Source: Euhalothece natronophila Z-M001
Lineage (GTDB): Bacteria; Cyanobacteriota; Cyanobacteriia; Cyanobacteriales; Rubidibacteraceae
NCBI RefSeq assembly: GCF_007904085.1
Contig: NZ_CP042326.1
Coordinates: 2,666,001 to 2,730,000, forward strand
Length of the DNA stretch: 64,000 nucleotides
Reading direction: 5' to 3'
How positions within the stretch are numbered: position 1 is the stretch's first letter; every line of letters begins with the position of its first letter. Shown here piece after piece: positions 37,273 to 49,334 of this stretch. The translations under genes and the position numbers were made by a program. The notes under the pieces are model-generated. The model was not told where the DNA came from and ran no database searches. It worked only from the letters and a program-made list of their open reading frames with translations.

Positions 37273-38852
37273 AAATGCTTTTCAAGGGTGGCTTGGGGAA
37301 GGGATGCTTGGAGATGTGACCAAGGTAAGACTTGGCTGGTATCCCAGTCTTGATGAACATAAAACTCTAGGGGGGGAAGTTGCCCTTTTAATTCCTTAAA
37401 GGCACGTTTATAACTTCCCACTGAATCGCCATATTCCCGAGTTAATTTGAGGAGAGGGGTTAAACGCCGATCGCCGCGAGAAATTAGAGCTTGAATGACT
37501 GACCAATTATAGCTTTCTGGTCGAAAATCTATACCGCGCGATCGCAGTTTTTTCTGTAAATAATTTAACCGTTTTTTCCCGTCTTTTTGTACGCCAAACC
37601 ACTGAAAAGGCGTATGGGCTTTCGGAACAAATGTGGAACAACCTAAAGTTAATTTGAGTTTCGGCGCAGCTTTTTTTAAGTTAACCATCATTTCTACGGT
37701 TGCATCAATATCGGCTTCTTCTTCTCCTGGAACGCCTACCATGCCATAGAGTTTTAGGGCTTTTAATCCCCCTGCTTGGGCATTAATTCCGGCTTGAATA
37801 ATCTCATCATTTTTTAGTTTTTTATTAATAATTTGGCGGACTTTTTCTGACCCACTTTCTACAGCAATAGTCAGCGATCGCGCTTCCCGTTGTGCCAAAA
37901 TGTGCGCCATTTTTTCCGTAACGGTATTGGTTCGTACCGAAGAGACACTTAAACGAACCTGATCATATTCGGGGCGCGATAAATACGTTAATAAGTCTTC
38001 AAATTCAGGATGTTGGGTAACAGAAGCCCCTAATAATCCTAAGCGATTGGTTACCTTTAATCCTTGTTCAATCGCGGGAATTAATGACCCTTCCATCCCT
38101 GCTTTTCGGAATGGTAAAGTAAGATAACTCGCTAAACAAAAACGACACATTTCTGGGCAACTTCGTACCACTTCCACCATATAAATATTTTCCCAAGCTG
38201 CCTTTTCGGTTACGACGGTAGAAGCAGATAAGGTATTCCCCCGATAAGTTTGTTTCTGCACTTGGGCGGGGATATCAGAATCAATAGGAGAGATCTTGCT
38301 AATTGCCCCCTCTGGCGAGTCATAAGTTACTTCATAGAGACTGGGAACATAAATGCCAGGAACTTGCGCGAGGGCTTTTAATTGGGTAGCGCGATCGCGC
38401 GATCTCACCTCTTTCACTGTATCAATAAAACTGGGCAGTAACTCCTCCCCATCCCCCAATAAAATCACATCAAAAAACGCCGCAAACGGTTCTGGGTTTG
38501 CCGTTAAAACGGGGCCACCGCCGAAAATTAAAGGATGTTCTTCACTACGATCCTCACTATGCAGGGGAATATCAAAAGACTCTAAAAGACTAAGAATATT
38601 AATATAATCTAATTCCCAAGACATGGAAAAGCCCAATAAAACAGGATCACGAGGCAACGATTCCTGAATATCCGTAAATAAACGACTAACTGTCACATCT
38701 TCTCTTTGTGCTAATGTTGCCCAAATGACTTGATAACCTAAGCTGGTAATCCCAATATTGTAGGTATTAGGAAAGGCATAAATAATCGGTAAAGCATCAC
38801 TTGTAGGCGAAGTAGGGGTAAATAAAAGACGTTCTTGGGAAAAGACACTCAC
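37248..38852 (-). CDS. B12-binding-like radical SAM protein
   Basis: A 534-residue protein. The N-terminal about 170 residues resemble a cobalamin-binding Rossmann domain (LLGFSMSWELDYINIL, LIFGGGPVLTANPEPFAAFFD, LLGDGEE). The radical SAM cluster motif CPEMCRFC (CxxxCxxC) is near residue 235, followed by LSVSSVRTNT, IAVESGSEKVRQIINK and KLYGMVGVPGEE. This two-domain layout is shared with tRNA- and small-molecule-modifying radical SAM enzymes of the TIGR03960-like type. The reaction is unknown. It is convergent with the inserted gene. Confidence 0.85.
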   Translation of the reverse strand: MSVFSQERLLFTPTSPTSDALPIIYAFPNTYNIGITSLGYQVIWATLAQREDVTVSRLFTDIQESLPRDPVLLGFSMSWELDYINILSLLESFDIPLHSEDRSEEHPLIFGGGPVLTANPEPFAAFFDVILLGDGEELLPSFIDTVKEVRSRDRATQLKALAQVPGIYVPSLYEVTYDSPEGAISKISPIDSDIPAQVQKQTYRGNTLSASTVVTEKAAWENIYMVEVVRSCPEMCRFCLASYLTLPFRKAGMEGSLIPAIEQGLKVTNRLGLLGASVTQHPEFEDLLTYLSRPEYDQVRLSVSSVRTNTVTEKMAHILAQREARSLTIAVESGSEKVRQIINKKLKNDEIIQAGINAQAGGLKALKLYGMVGVPGEEEADIDATVEMMVNLKKAAPKLKLTLGCSTFVPKAHTPFQWFGVQKDGKKRLNYLQKKLRSRGIDFRPESYNWSVIQALISRGDRRLTPLLKLTREYGDSVGSYKRAFKELKGQLPPLEFYVHQDWDTSQVLPWSHLQASLPQATLEKHLADAMSYA

Positions 38853-39166
38853 AGTTAAACAGTTAGGATTACAACAACACCTTTGATCTTAACGAGTTCA
38901 TCATTAATAGGATCAGTAAGTTAAAAGAGTTACTGATGGCTAAACTTCCATAGTGCAAAATGCAAATAATCCTATCAGCTGCTTATAAAATCCTATTTCC
39001 CGATCGGATTATGAGAGATTGATTTACTAAAATATTTAAATAAGGTGATAAGCTAAATGGGTGGATTAAGTTGCTGAGAACTCGATCTAAATTTTTCATG
39101 AATCAGATTCCTTCCAATTCATCTCATCTCAACCAACAGACTAGCAACAATCAAAAATCAAACGCC

Positions 39167-39925
39167 ATGAGTGTTGCAACCCTAGAAGCCCTAAATTTAG
39201 ATTTAGATCAACTAAATGCTAAGTTAGGTGATGCAAAAGCTGAAGACTTAATTAAATGGGCGGATGAAACTTTTGGTCAAGGCTTAGTTATGAGTACCAG
39301 CTTTGGTATTCAATCAGCCTTGATGTTACATTTGGTTACTAGTATTATTCCCGATATTCCTGTCATTTGGGTAGATACAGGCTATCTACATCCTGAAACT
39401 TACCGCTTTGCTGCTCAACTAACCGAAAGACTGAATCTTAATCTTAAAGTTTATCAATCTCCTATGTCCCCAGCAAGAATGGAAGCGCTTTATGGCAAAC
39501 TTTGGGAGAAAAAAGATGTAGAATCTCTCAATCTTTATGATCAAATTCGTAAAGTAGAACCCATGGAACGGGCTTTAAAGGAATTAGGTGCAACAGCCTG
39601 GCTAGCTGGATTGCGACGAGATCAAACTAAACATCGTCAAAATTTACCTCGCATTGGTACACAATCAGGAATTTATAAAATTTTACCTGTGCTAAATTGG
39701 CATTCCCGAGATGTTCATCGCTATTTGACAGAACATGATCTTCCCTATCATCCTTTGTTTGATCAGGGGTATATGACAGTGGGAGATTGGCATTCTAGTC
39801 GCCCGATTTCTCTAGAAGATGAACATGAACGAGATACTCGTTTTCAGGGCGTTAAACAGGAGTGTGGCTTGCATCTCCCAAAGACTTCAGGGGAAGCGCA
39901 AAGTTTTGATTCGAGTTCCTTATGA
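39167..39925 (+). CDS. cysH: phosphoadenosine phosphosulfate reductase
   Basis: A protein of about 252 residues that reduces PAPS to sulfite in assimilatory sulfate reduction. The PP-loop-like start [13 protein letters not shown] is near residue 45, then [24 protein letters not shown] and the catalytic Cys in QECGLH at the end. No paired CC motifs of the APS-reducing, 4Fe-4S type are present, so the thioredoxin-dependent PAPS type is favoured. The frame is open to 39071 (TTG) with other ATGs at 39098; the start [13 protein letters not shown] fits family length. Its stop overlaps sbcD by 4 bases. Confidence 0.88.
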   Translation: MSVATLEALNLDLDQLNAKLGDAKAEDLIKWADETFGQGLVMSTSFGIQSALMLHLVTSIIPDIPVIWVDTGYLHPETYRFAAQLTERLNLNLKVYQSPMSPARMEALYGKLWEKKDVESLNLYDQIRKVEPMERALKELGATAWLAGLRRDQTKHRQNLPRIGTQSGIYKILPVLNWHSRDVHRYLTEHDLPYHPLFDQGYMTVGDWHSSRPISLEDEHERDTRFQGVKQECGLHLPKTSGEAQSFDSSSL

Positions 39926-41193
39926 TTAAAGTTCTTCACGTTTCGGATATTCATTTGGGAAGTGGCTTATCTCATGGTCGAACCAATCCAGAAACAGGCT
40001 TAAATACAAGATTAGAGGATTTTATTAAGTCTCTGCGGACTTGTATTGATCACGCTTTAAGTGAACCAGTAGATTTAGTTCTCTTTGGCGGAGATGCGTT
40101 TCCCGATGCAACTCCTCCTCCCTATATTCAACAGGCGTTTGCGTCTGAGTTTCGGCGATTAGGGGAAGCCAATATTCCCACTGTTTTATTAGTAGGAAAT
40201 CATGATCAGCATTCCCAAGGAAGAGGGGGCGCAAGTTTATCGATTTATCGCACTCTCGCAGTTCCTGGATTTATAGTTGGGGATCAAATTACCACTCATC
40301 GTATCACCACTAGGAGTGGTGAGGTGCAAGTAATTACGCTTCCTTGGTTAACCAATTCTGCATTGCTCACTCGCCCAGAAACAGACGGATTAAGCTCAGG
40401 GGAAGTCAATAATTTATTATTGCAAAAGTTACAGCCGATCCTAGAAGCGGAAATTCGTCGCCTTGATCCGAATACCCCCACTATTTTATTAGCGCATTTA
40501 ATGGCCGATCGCGCTAAGTTAGGAGCAGAACGCTTTTTAGCAGTAGGAAAGGGGTTTACAATTCCTGTCTCCTTCCTAATTCGCCCAGAGTTTGATTATG
40601 TGGCGTTAGGTCATGTCCATTGTCATCAAAATTTGAACCCAAACGGAACGCCGCCTGTAGTGTATCCTGGGAGTATTGAACGGGTGGACTTTAGTGAGGA
40701 AAAAGAGGATAAGGGCTATGTTTTAATTGATTTAGAGAAGGGGAACACTCAATGGGAGTTTTGTTCGTTACCAGTGCGTCCTTTTTTAACCATTAATGTG
40801 GATGTATCGGATAAAGAGGATCCCCAAGGGGCAATTGAAAGCGCGATCGCGCAGAAGCAAATCCCTGAAGCCGTAGTTCGTCTCAAGTATAAACTGCGAT
40901 CAGAACAAATCGACCAAATTAATAACCGCGCCCTGCAAAAAGCCCTTAGTTTTGCTCATAGCTATAGCATTAACCCAGAATTAGTTAGCCAGTTAGCGCG
41001 CCCTCGCGTTCCTGAACTGGGTGAACAAGTCACCCTTGATCCCATAACAGCCCTAAAAACCTACATCAATAATCGGGACGACTTACAAGAGATTTCTGAA
41101 GAAATGTTAGATGCTGCTAATAAAATATTAAATGAAGAAAGCGATCAGGAAATAGAATCGCTTAAAAGTAAAGAACAATTAAATTTACTCTAA
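39922..41193 (+). CDS. sbcD: SbcD-type exonuclease subunit / metallophosphoesterase
   Basis: A 423-residue calcineurin-like phosphoesterase. Metal-binding motifs are seen in order: DIHLG near residue 9, GGDAF near 55, GNHDQH near 93, LAHLM near 192 and GHVHCH near 230. The length and C-terminal capping region fit SbcD/Mre11-type nucleases, which cut hairpins and protein-blocked DNA ends with SbcC. No sbcC is visible nearby. The ATG overlaps the cysH stop, a coupling without an obvious functional reason. Confidence 0.85.
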   Translation: MIKVLHVSDIHLGSGLSHGRTNPETGLNTRLEDFIKSLRTCIDHALSEPVDLVLFGGDAFPDATPPPYIQQAFASEFRRLGEANIPTVLLVGNHDQHSQGRGGASLSIYRTLAVPGFIVGDQITTHRITTRSGEVQVITLPWLTNSALLTRPETDGLSSGEVNNLLLQKLQPILEAEIRRLDPNTPTILLAHLMADRAKLGAERFLAVGKGFTIPVSFLIRPEFDYVALGHVHCHQNLNPNGTPPVVYPGSIERVDFSEEKEDKGYVLIDLEKGNTQWEFCSLPVRPFLTINVDVSDKEDPQGAIESAIAQKQIPEAVVRLKYKLRSEQIDQINNRALQKALSFAHSYSINPELVSQLARPRVPELGEQVTLDPITALKTYINNRDDLQEISEEMLDAANKILNEESDQEIESLKSKEQLNLL

Positions 41194-41516
41194 TCTTATT
41201 ACTAAAGTATAAAAATATTATTGCAGTTTGTAACAAATACTACTAACTACTTGACTAATCGAGTGGGCAAAAGTAGGTCTAAAGCCGATTTCAAGAAGTT
41301 TTGAAAATAGTTTAAGTATTGTTAAGCCCCCTCAACAGTTGGGGAAACTACCCTCTATTATTAACAAGTAAGGTACAGCAGTGACCCCTAAAAAGGAATC
41401 AGTTGTTGTATCAAACGACAACAATAGTGATCATAGATTTAGCAAATGATTGTTCTTTAACGGTTTATTCCATAATTGGGAATAAGAGTTAAAACTGTCT
41501 AGAGAGGAGAGCCCCT
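41194..41516. promoter_or_regulatory. psaA upstream region and long leader
   Basis: These 323 bases have no gene. A hairpin-like CCCCTCAAC-A-GTTGGGG is centred near 41336, and GAGAGGAGAG lies just before the psaA ATG as ribosome site. psaAB promoters in cyanobacteria are light-regulated and have long leaders; no complete HLR1/RpaB site was recognised here. Confidence 0.4.
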
Positions 41517-43769
41517 ATGACAATTAGTCCTCCGGAAAACGAGGAAAAAGTCAAGGTATCGGTGGATAAGGATCCGGTCGAAACTTCTTTCGAGAAGTGG
41601 GGAAAACCGGGTCACTTTGACCGCACCTTGTCAAAAGGACCCAAAACCACAACCTGGATTTGGAATTTACACGCAGATGTCCATGACTTTGATAGTCAGG
41701 GCAATTTAGAAGATATTTCGCGCAAAATTTTTAGTGCGCACTTTGGTCACTTAGCAATTATTTTTATCTGGCTGAGTGGAATGTATTTTCACGGCGCTCG
41801 CTTTTCCAACTATGAGGCTTGGTTAGGCGACCCCACCAGCATCAAACCTAGCGCACAAGTTGTTTGGCCCATTGTTGGTCAAGAAATTCTGAACGCTGAT
41901 GTTGGCGGTGGTTTCCAAGGAATTCAGATTACTTCTGGGTTCTTCTACCTCTGGCGAGCGTCAGGATTTACCAATAGTTATCAGCTCTACTGTACTGCCA
42001 TTGGTGCATTAGTCATGGCAGCGCTGATGCTATTTGCTGGGTGGTTCCACTATCACAAACGCGCTCCTAAGCTGGAATGGTTCCAGAATGTGGAGTCGAT
42101 GCTGAACCACCACCTCGCTGGTTTACTCGGATTAGGTTCTTTAGGTTGGGCTGGTCACCAAATTCACGTTTCTTTACCCGTGAATAAACTCCTAGACTCA
42201 GGAGTGGCCGCTAAGGATATTCCTTTGCCCCATCAATTCATCTTGGATAAGAGCTTAATGGCAGAGCTTTATCCCAGTTTTGAGCAAGGATTAAAACCCT
42301 TCTTTACCCTCAACTGGGGAGCTTATGCCGACTTCTTAACCTTCAAAGGTGGATTGAACCCAACCACCGGCGGTTTATGGTTATCTGACACGGCTCACCA
42401 TCACTTAGCCATTGCGGTGCTGTTCATTGTTGCCGGTCATATGTACCGCACCAACTGGCGCATTGGTCACAGCCTTAAAGAAATTTTAGAAGCTCATAAA
42501 GGCCCCTTAACTGGTCAAGGACACAAAGGGCTTTATGAAATCCTGACCACTTCTTGGCACGCACAACTCGCCATTAACTTGGCAATGTTGGGTTCATTAA
42601 CCATTATTGTTGCCCAGCATATGTATGCGATGCCTCCGTATCCCTACATGGCTACGGATTACGCGACGCAATTATCCCTGTTCACCCACCATATGTGGAT
42701 TGGTGGCTTCCTAGTTGTTGGAGCAGGAGCGCACGCGGCAATCTTTATGGTGAGAGATTATGACCCCGCGAAAAATGTCGATAATCTTCTTGACCGCGTT
42801 ATCCGTCATCGGGATGCGATTATTTCTCACCTGAACTGGGTTTGCATTTTCTTAGGCTTCCACAGCTTCGGATTATATGTCCATAACGACACCATGCGTG
42901 CGTTTGGTCGTCCACAGGATATGTTCTCTGACAATGCGATCCAGTTGCAGCCTATTTTTGCTCAGTGGATTCAAAATCTACACACCATTGCCCCGGGAGG
43001 CACTGCTCCTAATGCCATTGAGCCTGCTAGTTACGCCTTTGGTGGTGAAGTAATGGCTGTCGGTGGCAAAGTTGCCATGATGCCGATTGAATTAGGCACT
43101 GCTGACTTTATGGTGCATCATATTCATGCTTTCACCATTCACGTCACCGTGCTTATTCTCCTGAAAGGTGTGTTATATTCCCGTAACTCCCGTCTCATTC
43201 CTGATAAATCTGAACTCGGGTTCCGCTTCCCCTGTGATGGTCCAGGACGTGGCGGGACTTGCCAAGTCTCTGGCTGGGATCATGTGTTCCTCGGCTTATT
43301 CTGGATGTATAACGCCCTGTCCATTGTCATTTTCCACTTCAGTTGGAAGATGCAGTCGGATGTTTGGGGAACGGTTTTACCTGATGGCACCGTTTCTCAC
43401 ATTACCTCGGGTAACTTTGCTACCAGTGCCATTACCATTAACGGTTGGCTCCGTGACTTCCTATGGGGACAATCTGCCAATGTGATTAACTCTTATGGTT
43501 CGGCTCTGTCCGCTTATGGCTTGCTCTTCTTAGGAGCGCACTTTGTCTGGGCCTTTAGCTTGATGTTCTTGTTCAGTGGTCGCGGCTACTGGCAGGAATT
43601 AATTGAGTCCATTGTCTGGGCGCACAATAAGCTCAAAGTTGCTCCTGCTATCCAACCTCGCGCTCTCAGCATTGTTCAAGGACGTGCTGTGGGTGTTGCC
43701 CACTACTTGCTAGGAGGAATTGTCACCACTTGGGCGTTCTTCTTGGCGCGAATAATTGCCGTCGGTTGA
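41517..43769 (+). CDS. psaA: photosystem I core protein PsaA
   Basis: A 750-residue chlorophyll-binding reaction-centre subunit with 11 membrane helices, half of the PSI heterodimer with PsaB. The FX cluster ligands [13 protein letters not shown] near residue 570 are intact. Many histidines (for example [35 protein letters not shown]) coordinate chlorophyll. Length is normal. psaB follows 175 bases later as in nearly all cyanobacteria. A GAGAGGAGAG ribosome site precedes it. Confidence 0.99.
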   Translation: MTISPPENEEKVKVSVDKDPVETSFEKWGKPGHFDRTLSKGPKTTTWIWNLHADVHDFDSQGNLEDISRKIFSAHFGHLAIIFIWLSGMYFHGARFSNYEAWLGDPTSIKPSAQVVWPIVGQEILNADVGGGFQGIQITSGFFYLWRASGFTNSYQLYCTAIGALVMAALMLFAGWFHYHKRAPKLEWFQNVESMLNHHLAGLLGLGSLGWAGHQIHVSLPVNKLLDSGVAAKDIPLPHQFILDKSLMAELYPSFEQGLKPFFTLNWGAYADFLTFKGGLNPTTGGLWLSDTAHHHLAIAVLFIVAGHMYRTNWRIGHSLKEILEAHKGPLTGQGHKGLYEILTTSWHAQLAINLAMLGSLTIIVAQHMYAMPPYPYMATDYATQLSLFTHHMWIGGFLVVGAGAHAAIFMVRDYDPAKNVDNLLDRVIRHRDAIISHLNWVCIFLGFHSFGLYVHNDTMRAFGRPQDMFSDNAIQLQPIFAQWIQNLHTIAPGGTAPNAIEPASYAFGGEVMAVGGKVAMMPIELGTADFMVHHIHAFTIHVTVLILLKGVLYSRNSRLIPDKSELGFRFPCDGPGRGGTCQVSGWDHVFLGLFWMYNALSIVIFHFSWKMQSDVWGTVLPDGTVSHITSGNFATSAITINGWLRDFLWGQSANVINSYGSALSAYGLLFLGAHFVWAFSLMFLFSGRGYWQELIESIVWAHNKLKVAPAIQPRALSIVQGRAVGVAHYLLGGIVTTWAFFLARIIAVG

Positions 43770-43944
43770 CGGTAAGGATAAAAAGCGGTAACACTGGTTT
43801 AAAAATAAATAAATCAGTTAACCGCTACGGCTAATCCCTAAATCTTCTAGGGGTTAGCTCTCCCGAAACCAAACTAAACAATGAGTTTCATTAAATTGAA
43901 CTTATTTGCTCATTTATTTGCAAACGAGGATTTCCTGAAAGGCT

Positions 43945-46173
43945 ATGGCAACCAAATTTCCAAAATTTAGCCAAGACCTTGCCCAAGATCCAACCACTCG
44001 TCGGATTTGGTACGGGATTGCTACTGCCCACGACTTTGAAAGCCATGATGGCATGACCGAGGAGAATCTTTACCAAAAGATTTTTGCCTCTCACTTTGGA
44101 CACATTGCCATCATCTTTCTGTGGACTTCTGGCACTCTCTTCCACGTTGCTTGGCAAGGTAATTTTGAACAGTGGATTAAAGACCCTTTAAACGTTCGTC
44201 CTATTGCTCACGCGATTTGGGATCCCCAATTCGGTGAACCTGCTGTCGATGCGTTTACCCAAGCAGGTGCTTCTAACCCGGTTAATATTGCTTATTCTGG
44301 TGTTTACCACTGGTTCTACACCATTGGAATGACCACCAACAGCGACCTTTATCAAGGAGCCGTCTTCTTGTTATTGCTGTCGGCTGTCTTCTTATTTGCA
44401 GGATGGCTTCACTTACAACCGAAGTTCCGTCCGAGCCTCTCTTGGTTCAAAAACGCTGAATCTCGCTTAAACCACCACTTAGCTGGTTTATTCGGCGTTA
44501 GTTCCTTGGCTTGGGCTGGTCACTTGGTTCACGTGGCGATTCCTGAGTCTCGCGGACAGCACGTTGGTTGGGATAACTTCCTCTCGGTGAAACCTCACCC
44601 AGAAGGTTTAGGACCCTTCTTTAGCGGTAACTGGGGAGCTTATGCCCAAAACCCTGACACCGCTAACCATATTTTTGGAACATCCGAAGGTGCTGGTTCT
44701 GCGATCTTGACCTTCCTTGGTGGTTTCCATCCTCAAACCGAATCGCTTTGGTTAACGGATATGGCTCACCACCACCTCGCGATCGCGGTAATCTTCATTA
44801 TTGCGGGTCATATGTACCGTACCAACTTCGGTATCGGTCACAGCATCCGCGAAATGCTTGATTCCAAGAAAGGGTTAGTTGGTGGTAAGAGTGAAGGACA
44901 ATTTAACCTTCCTCACCAAGGGCTGTATGACACCCTCAACAACTCCTTACACTTCCAGTTAGCATTAGCACTGGCTGCGTTAGGAACCGTTACCTCTCTG
45001 GTAGCGCAGCATATGTATTCTTTGCCGCCCTACGCATTCATTGCACGGGATTACACCACCCAAGCGGCACTTTATACTCACCACCAGTACATCGCTGGTT
45101 TCATTATGGTGGGTGCGTTTGCTCACGGTGCAATTTTCTTAATCCGTGACTACGATCCTGAACAAAATAAAGGAAACGTTCTCGATCGCGTTCTCCAACA
45201 TAAAGAGGCGATTATCTCCCACTTAAGCTGGGTATCCCTCTTCTTAGGTTTCCACACCTTAGGACTCTATGTTCACAATGATGTTGTGGTTGCCTTTGGA
45301 ACCCCTGAGAAACAAATTCTCATTGAGCCAGTGTTTGCTCAGTTTGTACAGGCTTCTCACGGTAAAATGCTCTACGGCATGGATGTTTTACTCTCCAATG
45401 CCGATAGCATTGCCACCACTGCTTGGCCCAACTATGGCAACGTCTGGTTAGATGGCTGGATGAATGCCATTAACAGTGGCGATAACTCCTTGTTCCTAAC
45501 CATTGGACCTGGAGACTTCTTAGTTCACCACGCGATCGCGCTGGGATTACACACCACCACCTTAATTCTGGTGAAAGGTGCTTTAGATGCCCGTGGTTCC
45601 AAGCTCATGCCGGACAAAAAAGACTTCGGCTACAGCTTCCCCTGTGATGGTCCCGGTCGCGGCGGTACTTGCGACATCTCCGCATGGGATGCGTTCTACC
45701 TCGCTGTGTTCTGGATGTTGAACACCTTAGGCTGGATTACCTTCTACTGGCACTGGAAACACCTCGGTATCTGGCAAGGTAATGTGGCTCAGTTCAACGA
45801 GTCTTCTACTTACCTCATGGGTTGGCTACGGGATTATCTCTGGCTCAACTCCGCGCAGTTAATCAATGGTTACAACACCTTTGGCATGAACAACCTCTCC
45901 GTCTGGGCTTGGATGTTCCTCTTCGGACACCTTGTCTGGGCAACTGGGTTCATGTTCCTCATCTCTTGGCGCGGTTACTGGCAAGAGTTGATTGAAACCA
46001 TTGTCTGGGCGCACGAGCGTACTCCTTTAGCGAACTTAGTTCGTTGGAAAGATAAGCCCGTTGCTCTCTCCATTGTGCAAGCGCGTTTAGTCGGATTAGC
46101 TCACTTCGCAGTCGGTTACATCCTGACTTACGCCGCCTTCCTCATCGCTTCTACATCCTCGCTCTTTGGTTAA
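43945..46173 (+). CDS. psaB: photosystem I core protein PsaB
   Basis: A 742-residue partner of PsaA. It begins [20 protein letters not shown], a classic PsaB start. The FX cluster half-site [13 protein letters not shown] near residue 558 supplies the other two cysteines. Chlorophyll-binding histidines are many ([30 protein letters not shown]). It ends with a hydrophobic helix and SSLFG. A terminator follows. Confidence 0.99.
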   Translation: MATKFPKFSQDLAQDPTTRRIWYGIATAHDFESHDGMTEENLYQKIFASHFGHIAIIFLWTSGTLFHVAWQGNFEQWIKDPLNVRPIAHAIWDPQFGEPAVDAFTQAGASNPVNIAYSGVYHWFYTIGMTTNSDLYQGAVFLLLLSAVFLFAGWLHLQPKFRPSLSWFKNAESRLNHHLAGLFGVSSLAWAGHLVHVAIPESRGQHVGWDNFLSVKPHPEGLGPFFSGNWGAYAQNPDTANHIFGTSEGAGSAILTFLGGFHPQTESLWLTDMAHHHLAIAVIFIIAGHMYRTNFGIGHSIREMLDSKKGLVGGKSEGQFNLPHQGLYDTLNNSLHFQLALALAALGTVTSLVAQHMYSLPPYAFIARDYTTQAALYTHHQYIAGFIMVGAFAHGAIFLIRDYDPEQNKGNVLDRVLQHKEAIISHLSWVSLFLGFHTLGLYVHNDVVVAFGTPEKQILIEPVFAQFVQASHGKMLYGMDVLLSNADSIATTAWPNYGNVWLDGWMNAINSGDNSLFLTIGPGDFLVHHAIALGLHTTTLILVKGALDARGSKLMPDKKDFGYSFPCDGPGRGGTCDISAWDAFYLAVFWMLNTLGWITFYWHWKHLGIWQGNVAQFNESSTYLMGWLRDYLWLNSAQLINGYNTFGMNNLSVWAWMFLFGHLVWATGFMFLISWRGYWQELIETIVWAHERTPLANLVRWKDKPVALSIVQARLVGLAHFAVGYILTYAAFLIASTSSLFG

Positions 46174-46208
46174 TGTTCCTAAGAGTCTAGGATCCGTCTA
46201 GAAGTAAA

Positions 46209-46238
46209 GTCCCCTGCCAGAAATGGTGGGGGATTTTT
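46209..46238 (+). terminator. intrinsic terminator after psaB
   Basis: CCCC-TGCCA-GAAA-TGGT-GGGGG stem followed by ATTTTT, about 40 bases after psaB. It reaches the stop of the convergent efflux gene. Confidence 0.75.
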
Positions 46239-49200
46239 AAGCGTTTTTAATCCTGTGAGATAGTCTTCGCGGTAGGCGGTGCATTACGATTAAATACATG
46301 GCAGGGACAACATAAAGTGCTAGTAAGGATGATCCTAAAATTCCTCCTGCGATCGCGATGGATAGGGGTCGCCAAAAGGGGTCGCCTTCCAGCAATAAAG
46401 GCACAAAGCCCATCATGGTTGTGACGGTTGTGGTTACAACGTGCCGTGTGGATCTAATAACGACGTTTTGAATAGCTTTTGGATCACCGCGTTTCGCTTG
46501 CTGATCTTCATTCATCGCTGATAACACAACAATGGAATCATTAATCGCTACCCCGACTAAGCCCATGATTCCCACAATTGCCATAAAGCCTAAGATAGAG
46601 TTAAATAACCATAGGGAGAATAGTGCCATTCCGATCGCGCCTACAGCAACTAACCCCATAATTCCTGCTTGACGGAAAGAATTTAACGACAGCACTAAAG
46701 CAGTAATCATCACAATTACCAGTAGCGGAACATACAACAACAAATCTCCCACCGCCTGATCCCGTTCTTCTTGTTCTCCTCCCCAGTCGTAGGAATAACC
46801 GGGAGGCAATTCAAAATTATTTTCTGCGAGTGCAGTTTGAAAATTCTCTAATACGGTTGCTGGAAGGACACCTGCTTGAATAAATCCTTGTATCACATTG
46901 ACCCGTTGCTGATTACGTCGGGCAATTTGAGACAGTTGGGGAGTTAAATTAAATTCCCCCAGAGCCGAGAATGGACGGAATGGCGACTCACCTTCCCCTT
47001 CTGGCGTTAAGTCTAGAGAAGCAATTTCACTGAGATCCGCTCTTTCGGTGTTGCTAAGTCGCACTCTTACTGGCAGTTCCTCTGTTGCTTCTAAAATTGA
47101 TCCCCCAATACTTCCTTCTAAATAGGCTTCTAATTGTTGCGCGATCGCGCGATTACTTAATCCAGCTTGTCTGGCTTGTTCTTCATCTACAGCAAATCCA
47201 ATTTGGGGACGAGCTTCACTTAAATCATCCCGAGCATAGGTAACATGAGGGAGTTGGGTTAAAATTTGTCTCGCTTCATTGCCAAGACGGTGTAATTCTT
47301 CTAAATTTGGCCCATAAATTCGCATTTCTACGGGGGCATCAAAGGGTGGCCCCTGTCCTAATTGTTGCACTAAAAAACGAGCATTGGGAAACGCGCGATC
47401 CAGTTCTGTTTGTAAGGTTTGGACTAATATGGGTAACTCTGCTGTATCCTTTAGTTGTACCATTCCCTCAGCATAGTGGGATTGGTTTTCTCTCATCCCC
47501 GTAATGTTGTAATAAAACTTGGGGCCAGTTCTGCCAATAAACCAATTCACCTCCTCCACTTGGGGATGTTGTAAGATCAGGTCTCGGGCGCGGGCGGCTT
47601 GAGCCTGAGTTTGCGCGATCGCGCCATCAGGGGAAAACTCCACTTCAATATGTAACTGATCCCGTTCCACATCAGGGAAAAATTGCCGATCTAAATTTCC
47701 CAAGATGCTAAAGCCCATCAACGGAATAATAAAAACAAGGGCAACAATGAGTAACGGTTTTCGCGTTGCTTGTTGCAAACTCCAGCGATAAGATCGTCCC
47801 AACTGAGGAAAGGAAATCCCATTATTCCACCACCTTCTAGGCTGATTCGGGTTGAGACGACTTAAAAATCTCCCTGTCAGAGCAGCAATAACGGTTAAAG
47901 ACAGAGCAAGAGAGGAAACTAAAGCGAGAATTACAGTAATCGCAATTGATCCCACAAATTCACCTGCTGCACCTGGGAGAAGCGCGATCGGTAAAAAGGT
48001 CATTACTGTCGTAATCGTAGAAGCTAACAATGGTACTTTGAGGTAATTAACCGTTTTACTCACTGCTTTAAATGGCGTTTCCCCGTCTTCCAACTCTGAT
48101 TGAATATCATTAACCACAACAATCGCGTTATCAATTAATAATCCCAAAGCAATAATCAGCCCTGTTACTGAAATTTGATGTACTGCAATTCCCATCACGG
48201 TCATGCCCCCTAAAACCCCACATACAGTTAACGGGAGAGCCATTCCCACAATGAGCGAAGAACCCCAGCCCATCGCAACAAAGACCATGGCAATCACTAA
48301 TAGGGCAGCAAAAAGAAGATTGGCAATGAGACTGTTAATTCTATCGGCAACATAAGTGCTTTGGTCGAAAATTACCTCTAAACTGATTCTGCTTGGAAGC
48401 GTGCCTCGGAAGGACTCAAGTTCTTGATGAATAATGGGCGTAAATTCATCAATACGTTGTCCCGGCTTCATTAATACCCCAAGCGCGATCGCGGATTGAC
48501 CGTTGGTATAACTTAATTCTGTTGGGGGTTCTTGAACTCCTCGCTCTACCCTTGCAATATCTCCCAGACGAGTAAACTCTCCTTGAGGGGTATTTTGGAT
48601 GGGAATCTGACGAATTTGGTCTAGGGTACTGAGTTCTGTATCAACTTCTAGAGATAAATCCCGTTGCTCGCCCCGTAATTGCCCTGCAGATACTTTCGCA
48701 TCACTTGCCTCGATTTGATCCGCTAATTCTTGAGTGGATAATCCCACTGCTACTAATTCTGGCGCATCAATTTCCACTAAAATTTCTTCTGCTGGTGCGC
48801 CAAAAATCTCTACTTCCTCCGTATCGGGAAGACTACGCAGTTGTACCGCCAACTCTTTGGCATAACGATAGAGAATACCATAATTCGGGTTTTCTCCTTG
48901 CCATTGCAAACTAGGAATTAAAGTATAAGCACGAACATTAAATTCTTCTAGTTCTGGTTGACCTGCTCCTTCAGGAAAATCTATACTAGCTTTATCAATG
49001 CGATCGCGAAGGTCTGACCAAATCGGAGCAGCATTAAAGACATCATCGGATAACGTAACTGAAACACTAGAAAAGCCCACCCGAGAACTAGACTCAATGG
49101 TTTCCACTTCTTCAATCTCGGAAATCTCTCCTTCTAAAACTTCCGTCACTAGGGCTTCCACTCGCTCGGCACTAGCCCCCGGAAACACCGTTTTCACCAC

Positions 49201-49329
49201 AGCATTACGAGCAATTAAAGTGGGATCTTCTTGCCGCGGTAACGCCTGAAACGAGGCAATCCCTAAGGCGAGGATTAAAAAGATGGTGAGAATTAAGAGG
49301 CGGGTATTGCGATAAAAGTAGCGGATCAT
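46237..49329 (-). CDS. RND-family efflux transporter
   Basis: A 1030-residue inner-membrane pump of the AcrB/HAE1 type: a first membrane helix (LLILTIFLILALGIASFQAL), a periplasmic porter domain, helices 2-6, a second porter domain and helices 8-12. FQALPRQEDP, LGLLIDNAIVVVNDIQ (IDN rather than the AcrB IDD) and VGVAINDSIVVLS (no AcrB-type Lys) are visible, so the proton-relay set differs from AcrB, as in many related pumps. It follows the adaptor gene by 5 bases. The exported compound is unknown; an outer-membrane channel is not encoded here. Confidence 0.92.
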   Translation of the reverse strand: MIRYFYRNTRLLILTIFLILALGIASFQALPRQEDPTLIARNAVVKTVFPGASAERVEALVTEVLEGEISEIEEVETIESSSRVGFSSVSVTLSDDVFNAAPIWSDLRDRIDKASIDFPEGAGQPELEEFNVRAYTLIPSLQWQGENPNYGILYRYAKELAVQLRSLPDTEEVEIFGAPAEEILVEIDAPELVAVGLSTQELADQIEASDAKVSAGQLRGEQRDLSLEVDTELSTLDQIRQIPIQNTPQGEFTRLGDIARVERGVQEPPTELSYTNGQSAIALGVLMKPGQRIDEFTPIIHQELESFRGTLPSRISLEVIFDQSTYVADRINSLIANLLFAALLVIAMVFVAMGWGSSLIVGMALPLTVCGVLGGMTVMGIAVHQISVTGLIIALGLLIDNAIVVVNDIQSELEDGETPFKAVSKTVNYLKVPLLASTITTVMTFLPIALLPGAAGEFVGSIAITVILALVSSLALSLTVIAALTGRFLSRLNPNQPRRWWNNGISFPQLGRSYRWSLQQATRKPLLIVALVFIIPLMGFSILGNLDRQFFPDVERDQLHIEVEFSPDGAIAQTQAQAARARDLILQHPQVEEVNWFIGRTGPKFYYNITGMRENQSHYAEGMVQLKDTAELPILVQTLQTELDRAFPNARFLVQQLGQGPPFDAPVEMRIYGPNLEELHRLGNEARQILTQLPHVTYARDDLSEARPQIGFAVDEEQARQAGLSNRAIAQQLEAYLEGSIGGSILEATEELPVRVRLSNTERADLSEIASLDLTPEGEGESPFRPFSALGEFNLTPQLSQIARRNQQRVNVIQGFIQAGVLPATVLENFQTALAENNFELPPGYSYDWGGEQEERDQAVGDLLLYVPLLVIVMITALVLSLNSFRQAGIMGLVAVGAIGMALFSLWLFNSILGFMAIVGIMGLVGVAINDSIVVLSAMNEDQQAKRGDPKAIQNVVIRSTRHVVTTTVTTMMGFVPLLLEGDPFWRPLSIAIAGGILGSSLLALYVVPAMYLIVMHRLPRRLSHRIKNA

Positions 49330-49334
49330 GGTTA

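Noticed and set aside
41194-41300. Possible HLR1 (RpaB) light-response site upstream of psaA
   Set aside because: Only one half-site-like GTTACAAA (minus strand) was found, without a second properly spaced copy.
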